The position numbers and the translations under genes are program-made. Positions 1 through 8,073 of a DNA stretch of 32,899 nucleotides are shown here, one piece after another. The notes beneath the pieces were generated by a model, which was given only the letters and a program-made list of their open reading frames with translations, was not told where the DNA came from and did not search any database. Numbering within the stretch: position 1 is the stretch's first letter; the number at the start of each line of letters is the position of its first letter. Source of the DNA: Streptomyces morookaense (lineage in GTDB: Bacteria > Actinomycetota > Actinomycetes > Streptomycetales > Streptomycetaceae). The stretch spans positions 1-32,899 of the forward strand of contig NZ_JABBXF010000104.1 in NCBI RefSeq assembly GCF_013030945.1, given 5' to 3'.

Positions 1-870
1 GCGCGAGAAGACCGGGATGACCTCGGAGACGATGCCGAAGAACGGCAGGGCGAGGACGTACACCTCCGGATGCCCGAAGAACCAGAACAGATGCTGCCAC
101 AGCAGCGCACCGCCGTTGGCCGGGTCGAAGACGTGCGAGCCGAACTTGCGGTCCATCTCCAGGGCGAACAGCGCGGCGGCCAGCACCGGGAAGACCATCA
201 GGATGAGCAGAGCCGTCAGCAGCACGTTCCACGTGAAGATCGGCATGCGGAACATCGTCATGCCGGGAGCCCGCATGCAGATGATGGTGGTGATGAAGTT
301 GACGGCGCCGAGGATGCTGCCGAATCCGGAAAGCGCCACCCCCATGATCCACATGTCCGCCCCGACACCGGGGGAGTGCACCGCGTCCGACAGCGGCGCA
401 TACGCGAACCAGCCGAAATCCGCGGCACCCTGGGGCGTGAGGAACCCCGCCGCCGCGATCAGCGACCCGAACAGGAACAGCCAGAAGGCCAGCATGTTCA
501 GCCGGGGAAAGGCCACGTCCGGCGCACCGATCTGCAGTGGCATGAGCCAGTTCGCGAATCCCGTGAACAGCGGCATCGCGAAGAGCAGCAGCATCACCGA
601 CCCGTGCATCGTAAAGGCCTGGTTGAACTGCTCGTTCGACAGGATCTGCGTGCCGGGGCGCGCGAGTTCCGCGCGCATCAGCAGCGCCATGAGACCGCCG
701 ATGATGAAGAAGACGAAAGCGGAGACGAGATACAGCGTGCCGATCTGTTTGTGATCGGTGGTCGTCAGCCATTCCACCGGGGTGCTCCGGGGCTTCCGCC
801 CGGCGGCCGGCCCGTCCGTGCGGTGCTGCACCTCGGTTCCGCCGTCTCCGCGCGTCCCGATACCGTCCAC
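1..870 (-). CDS. ctaD: Cytochrome c oxidase subunit I (aa3 type), N-terminal part, cut by the window edge
   Basis: Membrane subunit of the terminal oxidase that reduces O2 to water using electrons from cytochrome c and pumps protons. About 290 codons are visible; the C-terminal half lies left of position 1. Near the left edge the frame reads LLWQHLFWFFGHPEVYVLAL, the diagnostic HPEVY segment that supplies a CuB histidine and the cross-linked tyrosine of heme-copper oxidases. The N-terminal region carries the typical VEWLTTTDHKQIGTLYLVS. I chose GTG at 870 because a GGAG lies about 12 nt upstream; GTG at 831 is an alternative. No ctaC precedes it and the upstream gene is divergent, so this looks like a stand-alone ctaD copy rather than the main ctaCDF-qcr cluster (inference). 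The family call is very secure. Confidence 0.95.
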   Translation of the reverse strand, partial: MDGIGTRGDGGTEVQHRTDGPAAGRKPRSTPVEWLTTTDHKQIGTLYLVSAFVFFIIGGLMALLMRAELARPGTQILSNEQFNQAFTMHGSVMLLLFAMPLFTGFANWLMPLQIGAPDVAFPRLNMLAFWLFLFGSLIAAAGFLTPQGAADFGWFAYAPLSDAVHSPGVGADMWIMGVALSGFGSILGAVNFITTIICMRAPGMTMFRMPIFTWNVLLTALLILMVFPVLAAALFALEMDRKFGSHVFDPANGGALLWQHLFWFFGHPEVYVLALPFFGIVSEVIPVFSR

Positions 871-903
871 AGGCCACCAACTCCACTGGCAAAAAAGAGA
901 ATT

Positions 904-927
904 TCCGGGCCGGATATCCGGCCCGGA
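904..927. promoter_or_regulatory. Perfect 24-bp palindrome in the ctaD leader
   Basis: The 12-bp half site TCCGGGCCGGAT is followed directly by its exact reverse complement, with no loop. It lies 34 nt upstream of the ctaD start. Read leftward, it is followed by AAATTCTC and a run of six T residues (892-897), so in the ctaD transcript it could act as an attenuator-like terminator. As DNA it could be a dimer operator. A second short palindrome, GATCATGATC, abuts it at 926-935. Confidence 0.6.
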
Positions 928-935
928 TCATGATC

Positions 936-1475
936 AGTGGCGTGTTGTGGCTGCGGACAGGGCCGGGGAGCCCCCGGCCCGGGGTCGAACGTCCCGCTTC
1001 ACCAGCGGGAGATCCGGGCCGTTCGGCCCTGCCCGACGGATCGGGTTCCCGCGGTCAGCGACCGCGCTTCGCCGGCCCGAGACCGTCACTCCGGTGCGCC
1101 CACAGCGTGGCCCCCGGATCCACATAGGGCAGCCCGCCCGTCGTCTGCGTGCGGTCGTGCGCACCCACGAGCCGGCCGGCAGCGACTGGGAGATCACCGC
1201 CGTCGGCGCTCCGCCCGTGGCGCTGAGCTGCACCACGGACGAGCTCTGTGAATCGGGCGAATCCTTGCGGGGCTCAGAATGCTGTCCGGGGCGACGCCCG
1301 GACAGGCCCGGTCCGGCCAACCCGGGGGCGTCCCCCGAATGGCACGTTCCGGCTGGCCGGTCGGGCGGGGGGCTCTTTGACTGGGGGCGGTTGTTCAACG
1401 GCTGTACCCGGTGGCCCGGGAAGGCCACAGCGCGCTCGGGGGACCAAGCCGCCCCGCCCCCGCAAGGAGCTCCGC
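936..1475. other. Intergenic region between ctaD and the methyltransferase gene
   Basis: About 540 bp without a convincing gene. It must hold the promoters for ctaD (leftward) and the methyltransferase (rightward), but I see no consensus -35/-10 pair I would defend. A run at about 1130-1285 in the frame reading RLRAVVRTHEPAGSDWEI has coding-like composition but no start or ribosome site. A hairpin occurs at 1282-1305. Confidence 0.5.
1282..1305. repeat. Hairpin with 9-bp arms CTGTCCGGG/CCCGGACAG
   Basis: A perfect inverted repeat with a 6-nt GCGACG loop and no following T run. The outer arms CTGTCCGG/CCGGACAG recur in the hairpin at 8562-8593, and the core TGTCCGGACA occurs at 31555-31564. 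Confidence 0.6.
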
Positions 1476-2336
1476 ATGAACACCACGCCCGCCACCACCG
1501 AGGTGCTGCGCACCGACCACCGGCGCACGGTCACCGCCACCTGGGACACCCGCCGGCTCGACAGCACCGACCTGCTGCCCGGCGGCGCCGGCGGTCTCCA
1601 CCACCACCATTGCGGCACAGGCCCGTACGACCCCGCCGTCCTCGAAGCACCCGCCCCCGACCGCAGCCGGCGGATCGTCAACGAACTCCACCGGCTGGAA
1701 AGCTCCCAGGCCGACCTGCTCCTGGACCACCTCGGCCCCCTGCCGGCGGACGCCCGTGCCGTGGACGCCGGTTCCGGCCTCGGCGGCACCGCGTTCATGG
1801 CGCACCAGCGCTGGGGCTGCTCCGTCGACGGCGTGACCATATCCGAGTACCAGGCGGACTTCGCCAACCGGCAGGCCGCGGAACGCGGCGTCGCCGACCG
1901 TGTGCGGTTCCACTTCCGCACCATGCTCGACACCGGCTTCGCAACCGGTTCGCGGCAAGCGCTGTGGACCAACGAATCCACCATGTACGTCGATCTGGAC
2001 GAGGCGTTCACCGAATTCGCCCGCGTCCTCGCTCCCGGAGGCCGCTACGTCTGCATCACCGGCTGCTCCGACGACGTCACCGGCGGCCGCTCCCGGGCCG
2101 TCAGCCGTATCGACAGCCACTACACCTGCAACATCCACCCCAGGAGTGCCTACTTCACCGCCCTCGCGGCCCACGGACTCGTCCCGATCACCGTGACCGA
2201 CCTGACGGCCCGGACCATCCCGTACTGGGAACTTCGCCTGCGGTCCTCCCTGGCCACCGGCATCGAGCCGGCATTCCTGACCGCCTACGGGGAAGGCAGC
2301 TTCCACTACCTCCTCATCGTGGCCGACCGCATCTGA
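1476..2336 (+). CDS. Geranyl diphosphate C-methyltransferase-like protein
   Basis: SAM-dependent methyltransferase of 286 aa. Characterised relatives methylate geranyl diphosphate at C2 to make 2-methyl-GPP, the precursor of 2-methylisoborneol; a relative (BezA) methylates C6. Visible features are SAM motif I VDAGSGLGGTAF, the family block ELHRLESSQADLLLDHLG near the N terminus, TNESTMYVDL (N166, E167) and CNIHPRSAY. The start is ATG 1476 with AAGGAG 7 nt upstream. Compared from memory with S. coelicolor SCO7701, the catalytic Glu173 is kept (E167), but Tyr51 of HHHYG is Cys46 here (HHHHCG) and Phe222 is Tyr216. Both aromatic positions are thought to contact the geranyl cation. No terpene cyclase (mibA) lies beside it, so this is not a standard 2-methylisoborneol operon. 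The gene 70 bp downstream encodes a secreted chorismate mutase and may be co-transcribed. The family call is firm; substrate and methylation position are open. Confidence 0.85.
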   Translation: MNTTPATTEVLRTDHRRTVTATWDTRRLDSTDLLPGGAGGLHHHHCGTGPYDPAVLEAPAPDRSRRIVNELHRLESSQADLLLDHLGPLPADARAVDAGSGLGGTAFMAHQRWGCSVDGVTISEYQADFANRQAAERGVADRVRFHFRTMLDTGFATGSRQALWTNESTMYVDLDEAFTEFARVLAPGGRYVCITGCSDDVTGGRSRAVSRIDSHYTCNIHPRSAYFTALAAHGLVPITVTDLTARTIPYWELRLRSSLATGIEPAFLTAYGEGSFHYLLIVADRI

Positions 2337-2406
2337 CGCCGGACGTCGTGGAGTCTGCGCCGGAGATACTGGACGCCGACGATCCGCAGCACAGGGGAGG
2401 GACCGC

Positions 2407-3024
2407 ATGAAGAGAACCCCGATCATCCGCCGGGCCGCGCTCGTGGCCTGTACCGGACTCCTGACCGTCGCCGCCGGCGGCCCCTCGGCCGGCGCGGCCC
2501 CGCACAGGACAACTTCCGCCGAAACAGCCGCCGTTCCGTTCCGGCCCGGCCAACTCCGCACGCTCGCCGGACTGTCGGCCGACCGCCTGGCGACCGGCGA
2601 CCTGGTGGCCGCGGCCAAGTGGGGCACCGGCAGCCCCATCGACGACCCGGTGCGGGAACAGCAGGTCCTGAACGCCGTCGCGGAGCAGGCACGCGAGGAC
2701 GGCGCCGATCCGGCCGCGACCGTGCGCATCTTCCGCGACCAGATCGAGGCGAACAAGGACGTCCAGCGCGGCCTGTTCCGCCGCTGGAAGGCGCGCCCCG
2801 CCGAGGCGCCGACGCACCGCCCCGACCTGAACGAGGTGCGCAAGAAGATCAACCGCATCAATGATGCGCTGGTGCGGTCCCTCGCCGCCACAGGGCCGGA
2901 GCGTGCCCAGCACCAGTGCCGGGGCGCGGCCGCGGCCGCCGCCGCGCAGGTGCGGCACGAGAGGCGGCTGGACCACCTGCACGCCGTGGCCCTGACCCGC
3001 TCGCTGCGGTCCGTCTGCGGGTGA
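2407..3024 (+). CDS. Secreted chorismate mutase, AroQ-gamma class
   Basis: Converts chorismate to prephenate, here outside the cytoplasm. The 205-aa product starts at ATG 2407 behind GGGAGG. Residues 1-31 form a signal peptide (KR start, hydrophobic core, AGA-AP cleavage region). The mature part has the all-helical AroQ-gamma pattern: LAGLSADRLATGDLVAAAKW, DPVREQQVLNAV and FRDQIEANKDVQRGLFRRW, which carry the expected active-site Arg, Lys, Glu and Gln residues. Cys171 and Cys204 in the C-terminal helices match the disulfide of the secreted Mycobacterium tuberculosis enzyme Rv1885c, supporting export and folding outside the cell. A secreted chorismate mutase in a free-living actinomycete has no clear role, and its pairing with a prenyl-diphosphate methyltransferase is unexplained. 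Confidence 0.88.
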   Translation: MKRTPIIRRAALVACTGLLTVAAGGPSAGAAPHRTTSAETAAVPFRPGQLRTLAGLSADRLATGDLVAAAKWGTGSPIDDPVREQQVLNAVAEQAREDGADPAATVRIFRDQIEANKDVQRGLFRRWKARPAEAPTHRPDLNEVRKKINRINDALVRSLAATGPERAQHQCRGAAAAAAAQVRHERRLDHLHAVALTRSLRSVCG

Positions 3025-3105
3025 GAGGCAGGCACCCCGCGCTGAACGAGTGATTCGGCCCCGCCATGGGCAGGCGTCGGACGATCCCGGGAAAGGGGGA
3101 GAAGC

Positions 3106-3852
3106 GTGACCACGACCCTAGGCCTGCCCGAACCCGTCCGCGCCTGCCTCTTCGACCTCGACGGAGTGCTCACCCAGACCGCCACCGTGCACGCCGCCGC
3201 CTGGAAGGAGACCTTCGACGCCTTCCTCGCCCGGCGCGACGGCCCCGGCTTCCGGCCGTTCGACGCCGTCGCCGACTACGACGAATACGTCGACGGCAGG
3301 CCCAGAGCCGACGGCGTGCGCTCCTTCCTCGCCTCGCGCGGCATCACGCTGCCCGAGGGCGACGACGACGATCCTCCCGAGTCCGACACCGTGCACGGCA
3401 TCGGCAACCGCAAGAACACCCTCGTCCTGCAGAAGATCAAGGAGATGGGCGTCGACGCCTACCCCGGATCGGTCCGCTACGTCCACGCCGCACGGGATGC
3501 CGGGCTGCGGCGCGCCGTGGTCTCCTCCAGCGCCAACTGCCACGACGTCCTGATCGCGGCCGGCATCGACGACCTCTTCGAGGTGCGGATCGACGGCGTC
3601 GTGGCGGCCGAACGGCACCTGCCGGGCAAGCCCCACCCCGACACCTTCCTCGCCGCCGCCCGGGAACTGGGCGTTGCCGCGTCCGAGGCCGCCGTCTTCG
3701 AGGACGCCCTGGCCGGCATGGAGGCCGGCCGCGCCGGGAACTTCGGCTTCGTCGTGGGCGTCGACCGCGTCGGCCAGGCCGACGCCCTGCGCCGGCACGG
3801 CGCCGACACCGTCGTGCAGGACCTCGCCGAACTGCTGGGAGGCACCGCGTGA
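3106..3852 (+). CDS. pgmB: Beta-phosphoglucomutase, HAD family
   Basis: Interconverts beta-glucose 1-phosphate and glucose 6-phosphate in the cytoplasm. The 248-aa protein starts at GTG 3106 after GGGGGAG. HAD motif I is FDLDGVLT with nucleophile D17 and acid/base D19; motif II is VVSSSAN; the motif III region GKPHPDTFL and motif IV VFEDALAGMEAG are intact. The stop overlaps the start of the GH65 phosphorylase by 4 nt (GTGA), so the two are translationally coupled. Together they form a complete route from an alpha-glucosyl disaccharide to glucose 6-phosphate: the phosphorylase releases beta-glucose 1-phosphate and this enzyme isomerises it. Confidence 0.93.
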   Translation: MTTTLGLPEPVRACLFDLDGVLTQTATVHAAAWKETFDAFLARRDGPGFRPFDAVADYDEYVDGRPRADGVRSFLASRGITLPEGDDDDPPESDTVHGIGNRKNTLVLQKIKEMGVDAYPGSVRYVHAARDAGLRRAVVSSSANCHDVLIAAGIDDLFEVRIDGVVAAERHLPGKPHPDTFLAAARELGVAASEAAVFEDALAGMEAGRAGNFGFVVGVDRVGQADALRRHGADTVVQDLAELLGGTA

Positions 3853-6257
3853 TCACCCACCCCGCCTACCTCGTCGACCCCTGGTGCCTGCGCGAGACCG
3901 AGCTCAACCTCGACGTGCTCTCGCAGAGCGAGTCGGTCTTCGCCCTCGCCAACGGGCACGTCGGCTGGCGCGGCAACCTCGACGAGGGGGAGCCGCACGG
4001 CCTGCCGGGCGCTTACCTCAACGGCGTCTTCGAGTTCCGCCCGCTGCCCTACGCGGAGGCCGGCTACGGCTACCCCGAGTCCGGGCAGAGCATCATCAAC
4101 GTCACCAACGGCAAGGTGATCCGGCTCCTCGTCGACGACGAACCCTTCGACCTGCGCTACGGGAAGCTGCTCCGCCACGAGCGGGTCCTGGACTTCCGTA
4201 CCGGCCTGCTGCACCGCACCGCCGAATGGACCTCGCCCAGCGGCCGCACCGTCCGCGTGCGCTCGACCCGGCTCGTCTCCTTCGCCCAGCGCGCGGTCGC
4301 GGCCGTCGCGTATGAAGTGGAACCGCTCGACGGGGACGTGCGCATCGTCGTCCAGTCCGAGCTCGTCACCAACGAGGCGCTGCCCGAGAACGGGACCGAC
4401 CCCCGCACGGCCGCCCGGCTGAAGGATCCGCTCGTGCCCGAGCAGCACGCCGTGAACGGGACACGGATGCGGCTCCTGCACTGCACGGCCCGCAGCGGCC
4501 TGAAAATCGCGGTGTCCGCCGATCACGTGGTGGACGGACCCGAGAAGACCGAGATCTCCGCCGAGGCCGAGACCGACGGCAACCTCGTCCGGCTCACCGT
4601 CGCCTCACCGCTGGAGACCGGACAGCGGCTGCGCATGGAGAAGTTCGTCGCCCACGGCTGGTCCGCCGCCCGCTCCGTGTCCGCCGTGCACGACCAGGTG
4701 GACGCCGCCCTCGCCGGGGCCAAGAGCACCGGCTGGGCGGGACTGCTCGACGAACAGCGCGGGTTCCTCGACGACTTCTGGTCCCGCGCGGACGTCGAGG
4801 TCGCCGGCGACGCCGAGATCCAGCAGGCCGTGCGCTTCGCACTGTTCCACGTCCTCCAGGCCGGCGCCCGGGGCGAGGCCCGCGCCCTGCCCGCCAAGGG
4901 ACTCACCGGACCCGGCTACGACGGCCACTGCTTCTGGGACACCGAGTCCTTCGTCCTGCCCGTCCTCACCTACACCGCACCCCAGGCGGTGGACCAGGCC
5001 CTGCGCTGGCGCCACAGCACCCTGCCCGCCGCCCAGGAACGCGCCCGCCAACTGGGCCTGAAAGGCGCCGCGTTCCCCTGGCGCACCATCAACGGCGACG
5101 AATGCTCCGCCTACTGGCCCGCAGGGACCGCCGCCTTCCACATCAACGCCGACATCGCCGACGCCGTGGTGCGCTATGTCTCCGCCACCGACGACGAGGC
5201 ATTCGAGAAGGAAGTCGGCCTGCCCCTGCTGGTACAGACCGCACGGCTGTGGCGCTCCCTGGGCCACCACGACCACCACGGCGACTTCCACATCGACGGC
5301 GTCACCGGCCCGGACGAGTACAGCGCCATCGCGGACGACAACGTCTACACGAACCTGATGGCCCAGCACAATCTGCGGGCCGCGGCGGACGCCGCCGAAC
5401 GCCACCCGGACGTCGCGGAGGCCCTGGACGTCGACGACGAGGAGACCGCCGCCTGGCGCGACGCCGCCGCCCGCATGGCCCTGCCCTACAACGCCGAACT
5501 CGGCGTCCACGAACAGGACAACGGCTACACCGGGCACCAGATGTGGGACTTCGCGCACACCCGCGAGGACCACTATCCGCTCATGCTCAACTTCCCCTAC
5601 TTCGACATCTACCGCAAACAGGTCGTCAAACAGGCCGACCTCGTCCTCGCCATGGTGGTGCGGGGCCACGCCTTCACCCGGGAGCAGAAGGAACGCAACT
5701 TCGCCTACTACGAACAGCTGACGGTCCGCGACTCCTCGCTCTCCGCCTGCAGCCAGGCGGCGATGGCGGCCGAGGTCGGCCATATGCGCCTCGCCTACGA
5801 CTACTTGGGCGAGGCGGCGATGATGGACCTCTTCGACCTGGAGGGCAACACCCGCGACGGACTCCACATCGCCTCCCTCGCCGGCACCTGGTTCGCCCTC
5901 GTCATGGGATTCGGCGGCATGCGCGACCACAGCAGCGGCTGCCTCGCCTTCTCCCCCCGCCTCCCCGAACAGCTCGGCCGTCTCGCCTTCGTCGTCCAGG
6001 TCAGGGGGCGGCGGCTGCGCGTCGAGATCACCGGGACGACCGCGACGTACACCCTGCTGGAGGGCGAGGCCCTGACCATCCGGCACTGCGACGAGACGCT
6101 CACCGTGCCGCCCGGCGTGCCGCAGTCCTGCCGGGTGCCGGAACTGACCCCCGGACCCGCCCCCGAACAGCCGCCCGGCCGCGCCCCGGCCCACCGCGGA
6201 GCGGCCTGGTCGACCGCGGACCTGCAGCCCGCGAGCGACGCCCGCGACCACGGGTGA
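3849..6257 (+). CDS. Glycoside hydrolase family 65 inverting disaccharide phosphorylase
   Basis: An 802-aa GH65 enzyme of the maltose/trehalose/kojibiose phosphorylase group. These use phosphate to split an alpha-glucosyl disaccharide into beta-glucose 1-phosphate and glucose. The domain order is the usual one: N-terminal beta-sandwich (ETELNLDVLSQSESVFALANG at the start), then an alpha/alpha toroid with FWDTESFVLPVLTY, FPWRTINGDECSAYWPAGTA and VTGPDEYS. E490 in GPDEY is the expected general acid. KQVVKQADLVL and DSSLSACSQAAMAAEVG are the usual family blocks, the latter in the phosphate-binding area. The start is GTG 3849 inside the preceding gene's stop. A Pro-rich tail of about 40 aa after the C-terminal domain is probably disordered. 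Substrate linkage cannot be read from the sequence; maltose, trehalose and kojibiose are all possible. No transporter or regulator is adjacent. Confidence 0.92.
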   Translation: MITHPAYLVDPWCLRETELNLDVLSQSESVFALANGHVGWRGNLDEGEPHGLPGAYLNGVFEFRPLPYAEAGYGYPESGQSIINVTNGKVIRLLVDDEPFDLRYGKLLRHERVLDFRTGLLHRTAEWTSPSGRTVRVRSTRLVSFAQRAVAAVAYEVEPLDGDVRIVVQSELVTNEALPENGTDPRTAARLKDPLVPEQHAVNGTRMRLLHCTARSGLKIAVSADHVVDGPEKTEISAEAETDGNLVRLTVASPLETGQRLRMEKFVAHGWSAARSVSAVHDQVDAALAGAKSTGWAGLLDEQRGFLDDFWSRADVEVAGDAEIQQAVRFALFHVLQAGARGEARALPAKGLTGPGYDGHCFWDTESFVLPVLTYTAPQAVDQALRWRHSTLPAAQERARQLGLKGAAFPWRTINGDECSAYWPAGTAAFHINADIADAVVRYVSATDDEAFEKEVGLPLLVQTARLWRSLGHHDHHGDFHIDGVTGPDEYSAIADDNVYTNLMAQHNLRAAADAAERHPDVAEALDVDDEETAAWRDAAARMALPYNAELGVHEQDNGYTGHQMWDFAHTREDHYPLMLNFPYFDIYRKQVVKQADLVLAMVVRGHAFTREQKERNFAYYEQLTVRDSSLSACSQAAMAAEVGHMRLAYDYLGEAAMMDLFDLEGNTRDGLHIASLAGTWFALVMGFGGMRDHSSGCLAFSPRLPEQLGRLAFVVQVRGRRLRVEITGTTATYTLLEGEALTIRHCDETLTVPPGVPQSCRVPELTPGPAPEQPPGRAPAHRGAAWSTADLQPASDARDHG

Positions 6258-6280
6258 CACGGCCGCCACCGAGGAGGAGC

Positions 6281-7507
6281 ATGACCGGCATGCGGACACC
6301 GGGCACCGACGTGGCGGCCGCGGCACGGAAGCTGCTGCCGGAGGTCGTGGCGGTACGACGGCGCATCCACCGCGCTCCGGAAGTGGGCACGCACCTGCCG
6401 CGCACCCAGCAGACGGTCCTCGACGCACTTGCCGGCCTGGACCTGAAGGTGACCGTCGGCAGGCAACTCAGCTCCGTGGTGGCCGTCCTCGAAGGACACC
6501 GCCCGGGCCGGACCGTCCTGCTGCGCGCCGACATGGACGCACTGCCCCAACAGGAGAACACCGGACTCGACTTCGCCTCCGAACTGCCCGGCGTCATGCA
6601 CGCATGCGGCCACGACACGCACACCGCCATGCTCGTCGGGGCGGCCCGCCTCCTCGCGGCCCGCCGCGAACGGCTGCCGGGCCGTGTGGTGTTCATGTTC
6701 CAGCCGGCCGAGGAAACCGGCGGCGGTGCCCTCCCGATGATCGACGAGGGAGTCCTGCACGGTCACGGTCCGGATGGCGGGCCCGTCGACGCCGCCTTCG
6801 CCCTGCACATCAACGCCCGCAACGCGACCGGAACGCTCCACCTCCGGTCCGGCGCCCAGTACGCCGCCGCCGACACCGTCCGCATCACCGTCCGCGGCCG
6901 GAGCGGCCACGCGGCCGGCCCGCACAAGGTGCTCGACCCCGTCCCCGTCGCCTGCGAGATCGTCCAGGCCCTGCAGACGATGATCACCCGGACCGTCCCC
7001 GTCTTCGACCCCGCCGTCCTCACCATCACCACCATCACGGCGGGTCGGGCCTTCAACGTCATCCCGGAAACCGCCGAACTGACCGGCACCTACCGCACCC
7101 TCACCGGGACGAGCCGCCGCATCGTGCGCGAGGGCATCACCAGGGTCGCCCACGGTGTGGCCGCGGCCCACGGTATGACCGCCGACGTCGACCTCCCCGA
7201 GGGTTACCCCCCGGTGCACAACGACCCCGCCTTCACCGCCACCGTGCGCCGCGCCGTCATCGACACCCTCGGCCCGTCGGCCGTCCACGACCTCCCTCAT
7301 CCCACCATGGGCGGTGAGGACTTCGCGTACGTGCTGCAGCGCGTCCCCGGCGCCATGGCCTTCCTGGGCGCGTGCCCGCCGGGCAGTACGCCGGGGGAAG
7401 CCCCCGACAACCACTCCGACAAGGTGGTGTACGACGAGAGCGCGCTGGCCGTCGGCGTCGCCGTGCACTGCGCGGTGGCGGAGACCTGCCTCCGCGGCGA
7501 GGCGTGA
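6281..7507 (+). CDS. M20 family metallo-amidohydrolase (hippurate hydrolase/aminoacylase type)
   Basis: A cytoplasmic zinc amidohydrolase of 408 aa that probably removes acyl groups from N-acyl amino acids; the exact substrate is unknown. Family marks are LLRADMDALP, GVMHACGHDTHTAML (C109 and H111, the dinuclear metal site of the M20D group), FQPAEETGGGALPMI with the catalytic Glu pair, the dimerisation domain segment RSGHAAGPHK, and the C-terminal HPTMGGEDFAY. The start is ATG 6281 with GAGGAGG directly upstream; ATG 6290 is possible. It follows the GH65 gene by 23 bp and could be on the same transcript, though no pathway link is evident. Confidence 0.9.
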   Translation: MTGMRTPGTDVAAAARKLLPEVVAVRRRIHRAPEVGTHLPRTQQTVLDALAGLDLKVTVGRQLSSVVAVLEGHRPGRTVLLRADMDALPQQENTGLDFASELPGVMHACGHDTHTAMLVGAARLLAARRERLPGRVVFMFQPAEETGGGALPMIDEGVLHGHGPDGGPVDAAFALHINARNATGTLHLRSGAQYAAADTVRITVRGRSGHAAGPHKVLDPVPVACEIVQALQTMITRTVPVFDPAVLTITTITAGRAFNVIPETAELTGTYRTLTGTSRRIVREGITRVAHGVAAAHGMTADVDLPEGYPPVHNDPAFTATVRRAVIDTLGPSAVHDLPHPTMGGEDFAYVLQRVPGAMAFLGACPPGSTPGEAPDNHSDKVVYDESALAVGVAVHCAVAETCLRGEA

Positions 7508-7527
7508 TGGCGGGGCATCATGACCCC

Positions 7528-8040
7528 ATGCCCACCACCATCACCCTCGTCCAGGGCGACATCACCGAACAGCACGTCGACGCCGTCGTCAACGCCGCGA
7601 ACTCCTCGCTCCTCGGCGGTGGCGGCGTCGACGGCGCCATCCACCGCAAGGGCGGCCCCGCCATCCTCGCCGCCTGCCGCGACCTGCGCGCCTCCCACTA
7701 CGGCAAGGGCCTGCCCACGGGCCACGCGGTGGCGACGACGGCGGGTCGGCTGCCGGCGCGGTGGGTGATCCACACGGTGGGGCCGGTGTGGTCGGCGTCG
7801 GAGGACCGGTCGGAACTGCTGGCGTCCTGCCACCGCGAGTCCCTGCAGGTGGCGGACGAACTGGGCGCGAAGACGGTCGCGTTCCCGGCGATCTCGACGG
7901 GCGTCTACCGGTGGCCCTTGGAGGATGCGGCTCGCATCGCGGTGGAGACGGTGCGGGGGACGGAGACGGAGGTGGAGGAGGTCCGCTTCGTGCTCTTCGA
8001 CGAGCGGGCGTACGAGGCCTTTGCCGTGCAGGTGAGGTGA
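7528..8040 (+). CDS. Macrodomain protein (O-acetyl-ADP-ribose deacetylase family)
   Basis: A 170-aa single macrodomain that binds ADP-ribose; bacterial YmdB-type relatives remove the acetyl group from O-acetyl-ADP-ribose or reverse mono-ADP-ribosylation. Diagnostic segments are VQGDITEQHVDAVVNAANSS and LLGGGGVDGAIHRKGG (ADP-ribose loop with the catalytic Asn and Asp), WVIHTVGPVW, and FPAISTGVYRWP (second phosphate loop). I chose ATG 7528 because MPTTITLVQGD matches family N termini. An ATG at 7507 overlaps the preceding stop (TGATG) and would add seven residues with coupled translation. Confidence 0.9.
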   Translation: MPTTITLVQGDITEQHVDAVVNAANSSLLGGGGVDGAIHRKGGPAILAACRDLRASHYGKGLPTGHAVATTAGRLPARWVIHTVGPVWSASEDRSELLASCHRESLQVADELGAKTVAFPAISTGVYRWPLEDAARIAVETVRGTETEVEEVRFVLFDERAYEAFAVQVR

Positions 8041-8073
8041 CAGCCCTGGCGCCTGGAACGCCGACTCCCGGTC

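Noticed and set aside
1130..1290. Coding-like frame with the Cys-rich string SCTTDELCESGESLRGSECC, superficially like a thiopeptide or lasso precursor
   Set aside because: No start codon with a ribosome site and no RiPP maturation genes nearby. In GC-rich DNA such frames arise by chance.
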